Of a DNA stretch of 64,000 bases, positions 36,093 to 45,082 are shown piece by piece. Numbering within the stretch: the first letter of the stretch is position 1; each line of letters begins with the position of its first letter. The stretch comes from Desulfurella amilsii (GTDB lineage: Bacteria > Campylobacterota_A > Desulfurellia > Desulfurellales > Desulfurellaceae), in contig NZ_MDSU01000018.1 of the NCBI RefSeq assembly GCF_002119425.1, positions 1,145,501 to 1,209,500 on the forward strand, given 5' to 3'. The position numbers and the translations under genes are program-made. The notes under the pieces were generated by a model. It worked only from the letters and a program-made list of their open reading frames with translations. It had not been told where the DNA came from and did no database searches.

Positions 36093-37349
36093 ATGGGTGA
36101 TGTGTTAAAAAGGCCAAAAAGCATCTTTATAGATTGTACTGCTACTTATTATACAGGTTTAAATACCGGTATACAAAGGGTTGTAAGAAACATAATAGCC
36201 CGCATAGATAATTTAGAGCAAGCTTATGGTGTAAAATGCGTCCCTGTGATTTTAAAAGAAGGTCAATTCATAGCTATTTCAAAGGAAGATTTATTAAACA
36301 AAAAGCCAAACCAAACAGTTTTAAAAGTTAAAGTTTTACTGTCCAAGCTGCTTCCATCAAAGTTGTATTTTTTTGCAAAGAACTTATACGGAAAGTTTTT
36401 TTTGATTTTTGCAAAGCCTTCGGTTGGATCTGCACCGATAACAGCGCAAAAAGATGATATCATATTGGCTATTGATGTGTTTTGGGAATTGGGCGTTATC
36501 GATGCAATCAAATCTTACAAACAAAAATATGAGGTTATGTTTTTTCTTTTGGTTTACGATATTATACCTTTGATGTTTCCGCAATACTACAGAGATCAAA
36601 CACCAAAAAAATTCAAAAAGTATTTTAGTCAAACCGATATTTACGATGCTATAATTACCACATCTAAGGCAAATGTAAATCAAATAAAAAGCTTAAATGA
36701 AAAAGAATTTCCTAATATATCAAAAAAGCCAATTGCCGTTTTCGGCTTAGGTAGCGATATGAAACCGCTAAATCAAACAAATAACTACAATGAACTGCTT
36801 GACTCAATTGTAAAAGACTCGAAAGTATTTTTAATGGTTGGCACGCTTGAGCCAAGGAAAAATCACGATTTTGTATTAAGTGCTTTTGAAAAGATATGGG
36901 AAAAAGATTTATCAAAAAAACTTATCATAGTAGGCAGGATAGGTTGGCTGTGCGAAAATACGCTCAAAAGAATCAAATCGTCAAAACACTACAATAAAAA
37001 TCTTTTTATGTTTAACTTTTTAAATGACGAGGATCTTTCATATTTATACAAGAATACCACTTGCGTCATTGCAGCTTCTAGTATAGAAGGTTTTGGCTTA
37101 CCATTGGTAGAAGCGATATTTTATAATGTGCCTGTGATTGCAAGCGACATTGACGTTTTTAGAGAAATAGGCGACACATACCCTACATATTTTAGCCTTT
37201 CAAGCATCGATAGCTTGATTGATGCAATATATAAAATAAAACCCGAAATGGTCAAAAACCACACTGCAACCCCGACGACATGGGATGATTCGGCAAATCA
37301 ATTAATAAATAAAACGCTAATTTTATACAATGAATTAAAAGATAAATAG
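36093..37349 (+). CDS. Glycosyltransferase family 4
   Basis: The 418-residue GT-B enzyme has the start SIFIDCTATYYTGLNTGIQR, the type found in mannosyl/rhamnosyltransferases with an N-terminal acceptor domain. Its C-terminal domain shows LMVGTLEPRKNHDFVLSAF and the E-x7-E motif SSIEGFGLPLVEAIFYNVP. It is clearly similar to the third module of the 1260-residue GT at 49620 (LFIDIS...GIERV, TIEPRKG, GEGFGLPLIEA). gmd follows 19 bases downstream. Donor and acceptor unknown. Confidence 0.87.
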   Translation: MGDVLKRPKSIFIDCTATYYTGLNTGIQRVVRNIIARIDNLEQAYGVKCVPVILKEGQFIAISKEDLLNKKPNQTVLKVKVLLSKLLPSKLYFFAKNLYGKFFLIFAKPSVGSAPITAQKDDIILAIDVFWELGVIDAIKSYKQKYEVMFFLLVYDIIPLMFPQYYRDQTPKKFKKYFSQTDIYDAIITTSKANVNQIKSLNEKEFPNISKKPIAVFGLGSDMKPLNQTNNYNELLDSIVKDSKVFLMVGTLEPRKNHDFVLSAFEKIWEKDLSKKLIIVGRIGWLCENTLKRIKSSKHYNKNLFMFNFLNDEDLSYLYKNTTCVIAASSIEGFGLPLVEAIFYNVPVIASDIDVFREIGDTYPTYFSLSSIDSLIDAIYKIKPEMVKNHTATPTTWDDSANQLINKTLILYNELKDK

Positions 37350-37368
37350 ATAAATATGGAGGTACTTA

Positions 37369-38400
37369 ATGAAAAAAGCGCTCATTACTGGTATTAGGGG
37401 CCAAGATGGTGCATATTTAGCCAAACTGCTCCTACAAAAAGGCTATAAGGTCTACGGTGCAGATAGACGCAGCGGCGACTCTGGTAATTGGCGGCTAAAA
37501 GAGCTTGGCATAGAGCAAGAGGTAGAAATTGTCTACATGGATTTATTAGAATTAACCAATATTCGCCATGTAATATCAAAAGTTATGCCAGATGAAGTGT
37601 ATAACCTGGCAGCGCAGAGCTTTGTGGGTGTATCATTTGAACAGCCCATATTAACAGCGGATATAGATGCGATAGGCGTGCTTAGGGTATTGGAGGCGCT
37701 AAGAGACATAAAGCCCGATGCAAAATTCTACCAAGCATCAACCTCAGAAATGTTTGGCAAAGTAAGAGAAATGCCCCAATCAGAAACCACGCCGTTTTAT
37801 CCAAGGAGCCCTTATGCAGTATCAAAAGTCTATGCCCACTACATAAGCGTAAACTATAGAGAAGCCTACAGTATGTTTACAGCCTGCGGTATACTGTTTA
37901 ACCATGAATCAGAGCTAAGGGGGTTAGAGTTTGTTACAAGGAAAACCACATATGCCGTTGCAAGAATAAAATACGGCTTGCAAGACAAGTTAATATTGGG
38001 TAACTTAGACTCAAAGCGCGACTGGGGTTATGCTCCAGAGTATGTATATGGTATGTACTTAATGCTGCAGCAGAACAAGCCAGATGATTACGTGCTTGCA
38101 ACAGGCCACACCCATACCATAAGAGAGTTTGTAGAAAAAGCTTTTGAAGCAGCAGGTTTTAATATAGAGTGGTTGGGTGAGGGTATAAACTCAAAAGGTA
38201 TAGATAAAAAAACAGGCAAAGTATTGGTAGAAGTTTCAAAAGATTTTTATAGGCCCTCAGAGGTAGACGTGCTAATAGGCAACCCAAAAAAAGCCAAAGA
38301 AAAGTTAAATTGGCAGGCAAAAACGACACTTGAGGAATTGGTGCAGATTATGATGGAAGCGGACTTAAAACGTATAAAAAGTTCTCAATTATGCAGTTAG
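37369..38400 (+). CDS. gmd: GDP-mannose 4,6-dehydratase
   Basis: GMD makes GDP-4-keto-6-deoxymannose, precursor of GDP-fucose, GDP-rhamnose or GDP-perosamine. The extended SDR protein (343 residues) shows the nucleotide loop ITGIRGQDGAYLAKLLL, the R-R-S segment ADRRSGD, EVYNLAAQSFVGVSF and the catalytic YxxxK in SPYAVSKVYAH. GILFNHESELRG, LGNLDSKRDWGYAPEYV and YRPSEVDVLIG confirm GMD rather than another 4,6-dehydratase. The ATG follows GGAGG. No reductase or aminotransferase that would finish the sugar is in the window. Confidence 0.95.
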   Translation: MKKALITGIRGQDGAYLAKLLLQKGYKVYGADRRSGDSGNWRLKELGIEQEVEIVYMDLLELTNIRHVISKVMPDEVYNLAAQSFVGVSFEQPILTADIDAIGVLRVLEALRDIKPDAKFYQASTSEMFGKVREMPQSETTPFYPRSPYAVSKVYAHYISVNYREAYSMFTACGILFNHESELRGLEFVTRKTTYAVARIKYGLQDKLILGNLDSKRDWGYAPEYVYGMYLMLQQNKPDDYVLATGHTHTIREFVEKAFEAAGFNIEWLGEGINSKGIDKKTGKVLVEVSKDFYRPSEVDVLIGNPKKAKEKLNWQAKTTLEELVQIMMEADLKRIKSSQLCS

Positions 38401-40454
38401 ATAAAAATCCCAATGTATCAAGCACTATCAAATATAGACCTGATGTAGATGGTTTAAGGGCGATAGCCGTACTGGCTGTCATTTTGTATCATGCTAATTT
38501 GGCTATATTTTCAGGTGGATACATCGGCGTTGATATCTTTTTTATAATTTCTGGGTACTTAATTACATCTATCACCGTCAACGAACTCAATAAAGATAAA
38601 TTCACCTTTATAAATTTTTATATTAGGAGGGTAAAAAGACTATTCCCCGCATTATTTGTTCTTATTATAGCTACCTTTGTCTTTGGCTATTTTTATCTTT
38701 TGCCGGATAATTACAAAACTTTGGGCTTTTCTTCAATGTTTACCGTTTTTTATCTGTCAAACGTTTATTTTATGAGGTTAAAAGGTGGATACTTTGCTCC
38801 AGGTGTAGATTCTTTGCCTCTTATACATACATGGTCTTTGGGTGTTGAAGAGCAGTACTATTTATTTTACCCCGCTTTTTTGGTAATTATCACAAAATGG
38901 CTAAAAAAGCGCTATATATTATGGGTTAGCATTGCATTGGTAGCTTCTTTTATTTTAAATATTTATCTTGTAAAAGTTGACCCAGAAGCTGATTTTTATC
39001 TATTTTTTACAAGGATCTGGGAATTTGCCTTTGGCGGACTTGCGGCACTTGGAGCTTTCCCAAAGCTAAATAGTAATATTTTGGGTAAAGTTTTAGCATG
39101 GGTTGGTTTGATATGTATTTTAATAGCAGTTTTTTTGTATAAAAAAACCACACCATTTCCGGGATACGCTGCACTTTTGCCAGCTATTGGTGCTTTACTA
39201 ATTATTTATGCTAACACATTTTCTGATAACTGCTTAAAAAAATTACTTTCCACAAAAGGTTTTGTGTTTGTAGGCCTTTTGTCATACTCGCTTTATTTAT
39301 GGCATTGGCCGATTTTGTCTGCTTATAGATACTTTGCCCCGGTACTGCCTCAAGGCACCGATGATATCATATTGATAGCCGCATTATTGTTGACATTTGT
39401 TTTGTCTTACCTTTCTTATAAGTTAATAGAAACGCCTATTAGGTTGAAAGACTTTAAAGCTAACCCAAAAAAACTTTTTATTCCTATTTTTGCCATTATG
39501 ATTGCTATTGCTTCATTTGGTTATTATTTAGAGTATCACGATGGTTTGCCTGCAAGATATCCTGAAGAACTTCAAAAAATTATAAATGCTCCTATAGACA
39601 AAAATCTTGAAGATTCTAAATATATGGATTTAAAACCAAGTGAGGTAGCCTGGGATAAGTACCCAACGCTTGGTGATAAAAGCGCACCTCATTATACTTT
39701 TGTAGTAATGGGAGACTCCCATGCGGATGCAATGTCTCCAGGGTTTGATGAGTTGGCAAAAAAGTTTCATATTAAAGGCAAGCTTTTGGCAGCAAGCGGC
39801 AACCCACCGTTATTTGGCGTTAATTGGGGTGACGATGATACATTATCGCAGGTAAAATCAAGATATTTGGATCTAATCAAAGAGCATCCTCACATTAAAA
39901 AAATATTTTTAGTAGCTCGATGGGGCATTTACGTGAATGGATATGGCTATATTTACAAAAATGGAGAGTTTATTGATAACCAAGAAGGGTCTTTAGCTTT
40001 GTGGGACAAAGACTCCAGAACTCACAATGATATATTACATAATGAAAAAGTGATTGAAAGGGGTTTAGTAAGAACGCTAAAGGTTTTCAATGATATGCAT
40101 ATACAGGTTTATATTGTCTCTGATGTGCCAGAAATAGGTTGGAATGTGCCGGAAACATTATCAAAGCTCTATATTTTGCGCAATATTCTAACAAGAAAAA
40201 TTACAGCCCCGACATACGCTGATTATCTACAAAGACAAAAGCCTGTTATTAAAGCATTTAAAGAAGCAGAAAAACATTATAAATTTACATTAATAAACCC
40301 GGCTAAATATATGTGCATAAGCAATAAGCCGTGTGTAATTTTAGATAAAGACGGTTACCCTCTTTATTTGGATACCAATCATCTGACTAATCATGGTGCG
40401 TATTATGTGGTGAATCATGATCCAAAATTTAAAGAATATTTAAAAATGCAGTAA
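38391..40454 (+). CDS. OafA/YrhL-type acyltransferase with C-terminal SGNH domain
   Basis: The 687-residue protein joins an acyltransferase-3 membrane domain (about ten helices, residues 15-385) to a periplasmic SGNH domain (about 430-680). The first begins YRPDVDGLRAIAVLAVILYHA with the catalytic-type His and continues GGYIGVDIFFIISGYLIT and HTWSLGVEEQYYLFYP. The second has FVVMGDSHADAM (nucleophile Ser) and LDTNHLTNHGAYYV (Asp/His). Such fusions O-acetylate surface polysaccharide. It overlaps gmd by ten bases. Confidence 0.93.
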   Translation: MQLDKNPNVSSTIKYRPDVDGLRAIAVLAVILYHANLAIFSGGYIGVDIFFIISGYLITSITVNELNKDKFTFINFYIRRVKRLFPALFVLIIATFVFGYFYLLPDNYKTLGFSSMFTVFYLSNVYFMRLKGGYFAPGVDSLPLIHTWSLGVEEQYYLFYPAFLVIITKWLKKRYILWVSIALVASFILNIYLVKVDPEADFYLFFTRIWEFAFGGLAALGAFPKLNSNILGKVLAWVGLICILIAVFLYKKTTPFPGYAALLPAIGALLIIYANTFSDNCLKKLLSTKGFVFVGLLSYSLYLWHWPILSAYRYFAPVLPQGTDDIILIAALLLTFVLSYLSYKLIETPIRLKDFKANPKKLFIPIFAIMIAIASFGYYLEYHDGLPARYPEELQKIINAPIDKNLEDSKYMDLKPSEVAWDKYPTLGDKSAPHYTFVVMGDSHADAMSPGFDELAKKFHIKGKLLAASGNPPLFGVNWGDDDTLSQVKSRYLDLIKEHPHIKKIFLVARWGIYVNGYGYIYKNGEFIDNQEGSLALWDKDSRTHNDILHNEKVIERGLVRTLKVFNDMHIQVYIVSDVPEIGWNVPETLSKLYILRNILTRKITAPTYADYLQRQKPVIKAFKEAEKHYKFTLINPAKYMCISNKPCVILDKDGYPLYLDTNHLTNHGAYYVVNHDPKFKEYLKMQ

Positions 40455-42220
40455 TGGTTTTGAAAATAAAAAGCGATTTTAAAAAAGCCGTTAAATATCT
40501 TAAAAGTTATGGGTTAAGGGCTTTTGTGATCAAAATTTTAGAAAGATTGGGGTTAATACAGCCACAGCCTTATGCATTATGGATAAGAAACTTTGAGCCA
40601 AATAATAAAGCACTGATCGAACAAAGAACTCACAAATTTGCATACAACCCTAAAATTTCTATCATAGTGACAACTTTGAATACACCCACAAAAATATTAC
40701 GCGACATGCTAAACTCAGTTTCAAATCAAACATACTCAAATTGGCAGTTATGCATAGCCGATGGTTCAACCAAAAAATCTACATTGCGTATGCTTAAAAA
40801 ATTCTCAAAAAAAGACAAAAGAATTGTAGTAAAATTTTTAAATGAAAATAAAGGCACAGCGGCTAATTTAAGGCAAGCGATAAGGTTTGCAGCAGGAGAG
40901 TATGTAGCTTTTTTAGGCCCATTTGATACATTAGCCCCTTTTGCTCTGTTTGAGATTGTAAAGGCAATAAGTGAAAACCCTGATACTGAGTTTATATATT
41001 CTGATGAAGATAAAATCTCAAAAAACGCTAAAAAAAGGTTTAGCCCTCACTTTAAACCCGATTTTAGTCCGGATTTGCTCAGAAGCTGTAATTATATTTC
41101 TCACTTAAGCGTTATTAAAAAACAACTGCTGGATAAGATCGGCACTTTGAGGGAAGATTTTGAAGGATCTTGGGATTATGATTTAATTTTAAGATGCACA
41201 CAAAAAGCAAAAAAGATTATCCATATCCCTAAAGTTTTATACCATTTACGACATATAGACCCGTCTGTACCCAAAAACATTGATGCAAAAAAAGCTTTAA
41301 GCGAACATTTGGAAAGAATTGGTCTAAAAGGCACTGTGGAAGATTTAGATGTGCCTGGGTTTTATAAGATCAATTACGATATTTTAGGTTTGCCAAAAAT
41401 ATCCATAATAATCCCCAATAAAGATCACAAAGAGGACTTAGAAAAGTGCATAAATTCAATATTAAAATCTACTTACAAAAATTATGAAATTATTATTGCA
41501 GAAAACAATTCTACGGACAAAATAACATTTGAGTATTATGATTACCTAAAAAACATATACAGTTTTATAAAAGTCATAGAATGGGGCAAACCGTTTAATT
41601 ACTCCGCCATTAACAATTTTGCTGTTTTATCTACAACGGGCGATATTTTGCTTTTTTTAAATAATGATATTGAACCGATAAATAATAATTGGTTGGAAGA
41701 AATGCTTATGTTTGTTCAAAGAGATGATGTAGGTGCAGTGGGCGCTAAACTTTTTTACCCAAATAACACCATCCAGCATGCGGGTGTGATAATTGGGTTA
41801 GGTGGGGTAGCAGATCACTCACATAAATACTTTCCCGGCGATGCTAATGGATATTTTATGAGATTAAAGATTGTTCAAAATGTTTCTGCAGTAACAGGTG
41901 CTTGCTTGATGACAAAAAAATCGGTATTTATGCAGGTTGGCGGATTTGATGAGCTATACCAAATAGCTTTTAACGATATAGATTTTTGTTTAAAAATTAG
42001 GCAAAAAGGTTATTTAATCGTTTTTACGCCGTTTGCTAAAGCTTATCATTTTGAGTCTAAAACCAGAGGTATAGACGATACTTTTGAAAAAAAGCAAAGG
42101 TTTAATAAAGAAAAAGAGATGTTTATTAAAAATTGGAAAGAAATTTTAGTCTCAGGGGATCCTTATTATAAACCAAATTTGACATTGTATAAGTTTGATT
42201 TTTCTCCAAAGATTATATAA
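40454..42220 (+). CDS. Two-domain glycosyltransferase family 2
   Basis: The 588-residue protein has two GT-A domains. The first (about residues 70-290) shows KISIIVTTLNTP, NSVSNQTYSNWQLCIADGS and IYSDEDKI. The second (about 315-570) shows KISIIIPNKDHKEDLEKCI, LLFLNNDIEPIN and the acceptor-side NDIDFCLKIRQKGY. Such tandem GT2 proteins often extend O-antigen or capsule. It starts at the acyltransferase stop. Its final codons (KFDFSPKII) lie inside a direct repeat whose second copy at 47924 encodes an alternative tail. Confidence 0.88.
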   Translation: MVLKIKSDFKKAVKYLKSYGLRAFVIKILERLGLIQPQPYALWIRNFEPNNKALIEQRTHKFAYNPKISIIVTTLNTPTKILRDMLNSVSNQTYSNWQLCIADGSTKKSTLRMLKKFSKKDKRIVVKFLNENKGTAANLRQAIRFAAGEYVAFLGPFDTLAPFALFEIVKAISENPDTEFIYSDEDKISKNAKKRFSPHFKPDFSPDLLRSCNYISHLSVIKKQLLDKIGTLREDFEGSWDYDLILRCTQKAKKIIHIPKVLYHLRHIDPSVPKNIDAKKALSEHLERIGLKGTVEDLDVPGFYKINYDILGLPKISIIIPNKDHKEDLEKCINSILKSTYKNYEIIIAENNSTDKITFEYYDYLKNIYSFIKVIEWGKPFNYSAINNFAVLSTTGDILLFLNNDIEPINNNWLEEMLMFVQRDDVGAVGAKLFYPNNTIQHAGVIIGLGGVADHSHKYFPGDANGYFMRLKIVQNVSAVTGACLMTKKSVFMQVGGFDELYQIAFNDIDFCLKIRQKGYLIVFTPFAKAYHFESKTRGIDDTFEKKQRFNKEKEMFIKNWKEILVSGDPYYKPNLTLYKFDFSPKII

Positions 42221-42475
42221 AAAAAGATTGCAAATAAGTGTGAAATTTGATAATGTTGAGTAACTTCTGATGTAGGTGAGGCTAAAAGAGAAACAAATGA
42301 ATAAATGAATGGGTAAATTGTGGTTGTTAAAAGAATTTTGATTGATTGTTCTAAGGCATATATTTACAATTTAGGGGCACTCACAGAGTTATGCGCGATA
42401 TTGTAAAAGAAAAAAACTAATTGAAAGCGTGAAAGAGATGCGCAGCAGGATAAAGGAGCCAATAAAAGATGCAGG
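42191..42475 (+). repeat. Direct repeat, left copy (285 bp) flanking the defence island
   Basis: It matches 47924-48205 in the same orientation. The first 18 bases are identical, the next roughly 45 differ at about a third of positions, and the last 225 differ by a single substitution and a 3-base indel (TTC present here). It includes the 3' end of the GT2 gene and ends GATGCAGG. In the right copy those bases are the start codon region of the methyltransferase gene. The pair bounds 5.4 kb of foreign-looking DNA. Confidence 0.9.
42320..42420 (+). pseudogene. Decayed 5' fragment of a GT4 glycosyltransferase within the direct repeat
   Basis: From GTG 42320 the translation reads VVVKRILIDCSKAYIYNLG, then after a one-base shift GTHRVMRDIVKEKN before a stop. 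This parallels the start of the GT4 at 36093 (SIFIDCTATYYTGLNTGIQR, then VVRNI). Only about 33 codons remain. The right repeat copy carries the same fragment with one codon deleted. Short length makes homology plausible rather than proven. Confidence 0.5.
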
Positions 42476-42625
42476 TCTTGCAAGCTCCAAATTCGTCAGC
42501 TCTCATTAAGGCACCTGAGAAATATGTAATTTATATTGCAGTGGCTATTACTGGCTCCATGTCATGCACCGCCTTTTCCGCAGCTATGATATAATGCTGC
42601 ATTTCATAAACAGCTATTTGCAAAA
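42476..42625. other. Island left end, no gene seen
   Basis: Between the left direct repeat and the vsr terminator are about 150 bases of mixed composition. The ATG inherited from the repeat (42469) opens a 42-codon frame here with no recognisable product. I see no transposase, integrase or tRNA-like attachment site. Confidence 0.5.
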
Positions 42626-42670
42626 CAGACAAGCGCCCAGCCGAGAAATATTTTCGGAGAGACTTGTCTG
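42626..42670 (-). terminator. Hairpin terminator at the end of the defence operon
   Basis: CAGACAAG (42626-42633) pairs with CTTGTCTG (42663-42670), and an inner CCGA/TCGG stem lies within. On the minus strand it follows the vsr stop by seven bases and is succeeded by TTTTG. On the plus strand it is followed by CTTGTTTTTA, so it may act in both directions. Confidence 0.65.
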
Positions 42671-42677
42671 CTTGTTT

Positions 42678-43124
42678 TTAATATTTATTTACGTCAAAGT
42701 CATTAATAATGGCAGTTATCTCATCGTAAAGCTTAGCAAGTCTTTCATCGCGTAATGGTTTTTTTAACTCACATTCCCAAACCACAATTACTCGCCAGCC
42801 GTTCTTTTGTAAAATATCAATATTTTCAGCGTCCCGCTGACGGTTACGTTCTAATTTTGGCTTCCAGTATTCGAGATTAGATTTAGGCATTACAAACCCT
42901 GGGCATCCGCTGTGAGAATGCCAGAAACAACCATTAACAAAGACAGCAGTGTGATATTTAGGGAAAACAGCATCTGGCTTGCCTGGATATCGTTTGTCAT
43001 TTTTTCTGTATCGAAGTCCCCTTGAAAAAAGATACTTTCGTACGATTTCTTCAGGTTTGGTGTTTCCGCTTCGAATCCGCGACATGTTATAACTGCGCTC
43101 TTCAGGAGAATGATTATCTGCCAA
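42678..43124 (-). CDS. vsr: Very short patch repair endonuclease
   Basis: Vsr nicks beside T:G mismatches that arise when 5-methylcytosine deaminates, so it belongs with the C5 methyltransferase in this operon. The 148-residue protein has the full family sequence: DNHSPEERSYNMSRIRSGNTKPEE, YPGKPDAVFPKY, the catalytic region FVNGCFWHSHSGCPGF and WRVIVVWECEL. The frame is open further upstream. The TTG at 43124, seven bases after AGGAGG and right before ADNHSPEERS, is the best start. It is the last gene of the operon, 14 bases after the Z1 gene. Confidence 0.93.
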   Translation of the reverse strand: MADNHSPEERSYNMSRIRSGNTKPEEIVRKYLFSRGLRYRKNDKRYPGKPDAVFPKYHTAVFVNGCFWHSHSGCPGFVMPKSNLEYWKPKLERNRQRDAENIDILQKNGWRVIVVWECELKKPLRDERLAKLYDEITAIINDFDVNKY

Positions 43125-43138
43125 GAACACCCCTCCTG

Positions 43139-45019
43139 TCAGATACAGTAATATACTTCTTTTCCGGGCAATTTGATGTTTGGAATCCAAATCTGCCTGC
43201 CATTCCATCCTTTATCTTTGTTTCCGGTGATTTTATACATTGTAAGTACGGCCTCGTCTGTAATTGAATCACCCAAAGCTCGGTCGGTCGGCGACAGCAA
43301 TGTTCCTGTACCTTTACCTATATCCCTGTTTCTCCGAACAATTAATCTGCCTTGAGCGGAGGGATTTTCAGTCCTGATAGTTTGTATGAATCCTTTAAAA
43401 TCCTCTGGCTCCCAGTCATCAGATCCTGAGATGATGTTTTCAAGAATTTCCTCAAACAGCCGGAGGTTAACGGAATATGTATCTTCTCCGAAGCGCTCAA
43501 TAATACTATCCAATTTGCTGATATCCTCGTTTTCAGGGTAAAACGGGAAGTAGTTAACTCCGCCTGTAAATGTTTTAACAACCCCATCATCAAGTACATT
43601 TTTTCTGGTTGGGCGGAGTTTTTTAGGATAGTGTATATTTACTTCTTCCGGGTGCCCTTTTTCAATTTGAGAAATTATACTGTTGTTTGCAGCATTAATT
43701 TCCGCAAACAGTTTATAAAGAACCGGCGGAATGAACACCCTCATTAATCCTAAATCGCGGTCATATCCGAACATGCGACTATGCTGCCACATTGTGTCGG
43801 CCTGCGGGCTTTTAGCAACACGGCAATAATATGTAGTTTGAAGCTTCGGGATTGTAACACCGCGCCCAAGGCTGTTGCCTCCGACAATAATATTCACCCC
43901 AGACTCATACTTTACATTATCCTCAAAAGAATTTCGGGAGTTAATGACAAGTATATTCACTCCGTCAGTCTCAAGCATCAAATTTATATTTTCCATTATC
44001 ACATCAAATGGGCTGATACTCGGCTTTGTTGCAGCAAGGTCATTGTATACTGCAGTAAAAGCATCATTAATAAGAGGTTCATCAATCGATAGATGAATTT
44101 CATTCAAATAATCTCCTACTTTTTCAGCGAACTTTTGATGCTGGTCGGTTTTGACGCTCGGATGTATTAAAAAGTTTGAAACCGTTCCCCCGTTCAGGAA
44201 AATCTCAGCAGATGAAACGAGATGATAAAGGACGGCCTTTTTGAGTCCGTTTTCGGCAAATTCATCGTCCTTAAGCAATTCTGTTGCCTCCTCATTATCA
44301 GTGAGAATGACATAAGGCGGGCAATCATATGGAAACAACTCATTTCCTCCAATATAGTCTTTACCTGGCGAAAAATAGTGAGTAAAATACGGGCGCCATC
44401 CGCTTTGATATGACTGCAGAAGCAAAGCTTGAGGGGTTCCTGTAACCTGTATATAAATGCTGCTTGAGGCAGTCTTTTTAATTTCCTCTAAATTTCTGTT
44501 AACCGAGCTTTGTTTGTTTTTATTAATCACCGTATTCAAACTTGCAGCATCTGCCTCATCGTCCACGATGAACAATGGATTGCCTTCGCAGAAATGAGAG
44601 GAAGAAAAGTTATTCTTCCAGCTTTTTAAAACCTGACTGTTCTTCTTAAGAACAATGATAGCAGGACGCTTCATATTGTTTGTAAAGAAAGAGTATTCAT
44701 CAGATTCTCCGCAAACGCAGAAATCAGGCAAATCCTTTCTCACACGATAAAGAGTCTGCTGTTGCAAAAGATTATTATCCGTAGTTAAAAGGACAAATAG
44801 TTTGAATCCCTCGTCTGCGGCAGAGCAAATTAGTCCGAAGAGATGACTGGTCTTTCCGCTTTGAACATTCCCCTCGAGCAAACTCACAACGTGATCTTTG
44901 TATGAGAATGTCGTAATATAAGCCGGAGTAATTTTATCAACAGTATCCCTTACTGCTTCAGCAAGCGCAGGATTTCCGCTTTCCATCAAATGTTTGAGAT
45001 AATTGTTTACGTAACTCAT
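43139..45019 (-). CDS. Z1-domain ATPase, defence-associated
   Basis: The 626-residue protein has a superfamily-2-like P-loop ATPase core. Walker A is EGNVQSGKTSHLFGLI (about residue 50), Walker B is FIVDDEADAASLN (about 150), followed by IYIQVTGTPQALLL and the late motif NIIVGGNSLGRGVTIPKL with QADTMWQHSRMFGYD. This matches the Z1 domain family seen beside DNA methylases and endonucleases in bacterial defence islands. Its exact role (translocase, helicase or regulator of cleavage) is not established. It lies between the NgoFVII-like nuclease and vsr, on the same strand. Confidence 0.88.
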   Translation of the reverse strand: MSYVNNYLKHLMESGNPALAEAVRDTVDKITPAYITTFSYKDHVVSLLEGNVQSGKTSHLFGLICSAADEGFKLFVLLTTDNNLLQQQTLYRVRKDLPDFCVCGESDEYSFFTNNMKRPAIIVLKKNSQVLKSWKNNFSSSHFCEGNPLFIVDDEADAASLNTVINKNKQSSVNRNLEEIKKTASSSIYIQVTGTPQALLLQSYQSGWRPYFTHYFSPGKDYIGGNELFPYDCPPYVILTDNEEATELLKDDEFAENGLKKAVLYHLVSSAEIFLNGGTVSNFLIHPSVKTDQHQKFAEKVGDYLNEIHLSIDEPLINDAFTAVYNDLAATKPSISPFDVIMENINLMLETDGVNILVINSRNSFEDNVKYESGVNIIVGGNSLGRGVTIPKLQTTYYCRVAKSPQADTMWQHSRMFGYDRDLGLMRVFIPPVLYKLFAEINAANNSIISQIEKGHPEEVNIHYPKKLRPTRKNVLDDGVVKTFTGGVNYFPFYPENEDISKLDSIIERFGEDTYSVNLRLFEEILENIISGSDDWEPEDFKGFIQTIRTENPSAQGRLIVRRNRDIGKGTGTLLSPTDRALGDSITDEAVLTMYKITGNKDKGWNGRQIWIPNIKLPGKEVYYCI

Positions 45020-45082
45020 TAATGATTCACCCCAAAATCAAGATACCATAAATTTCCCGAACCTACTTTTGTGAGAGAAAAG

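Noticed and set aside
42469-42597. Short open frame starting at the ATG in the left direct repeat
   Set aside because: The start signals are inherited from the repeat copy that serves the methyltransferase gene; the 42 codons after it have no family resemblance.
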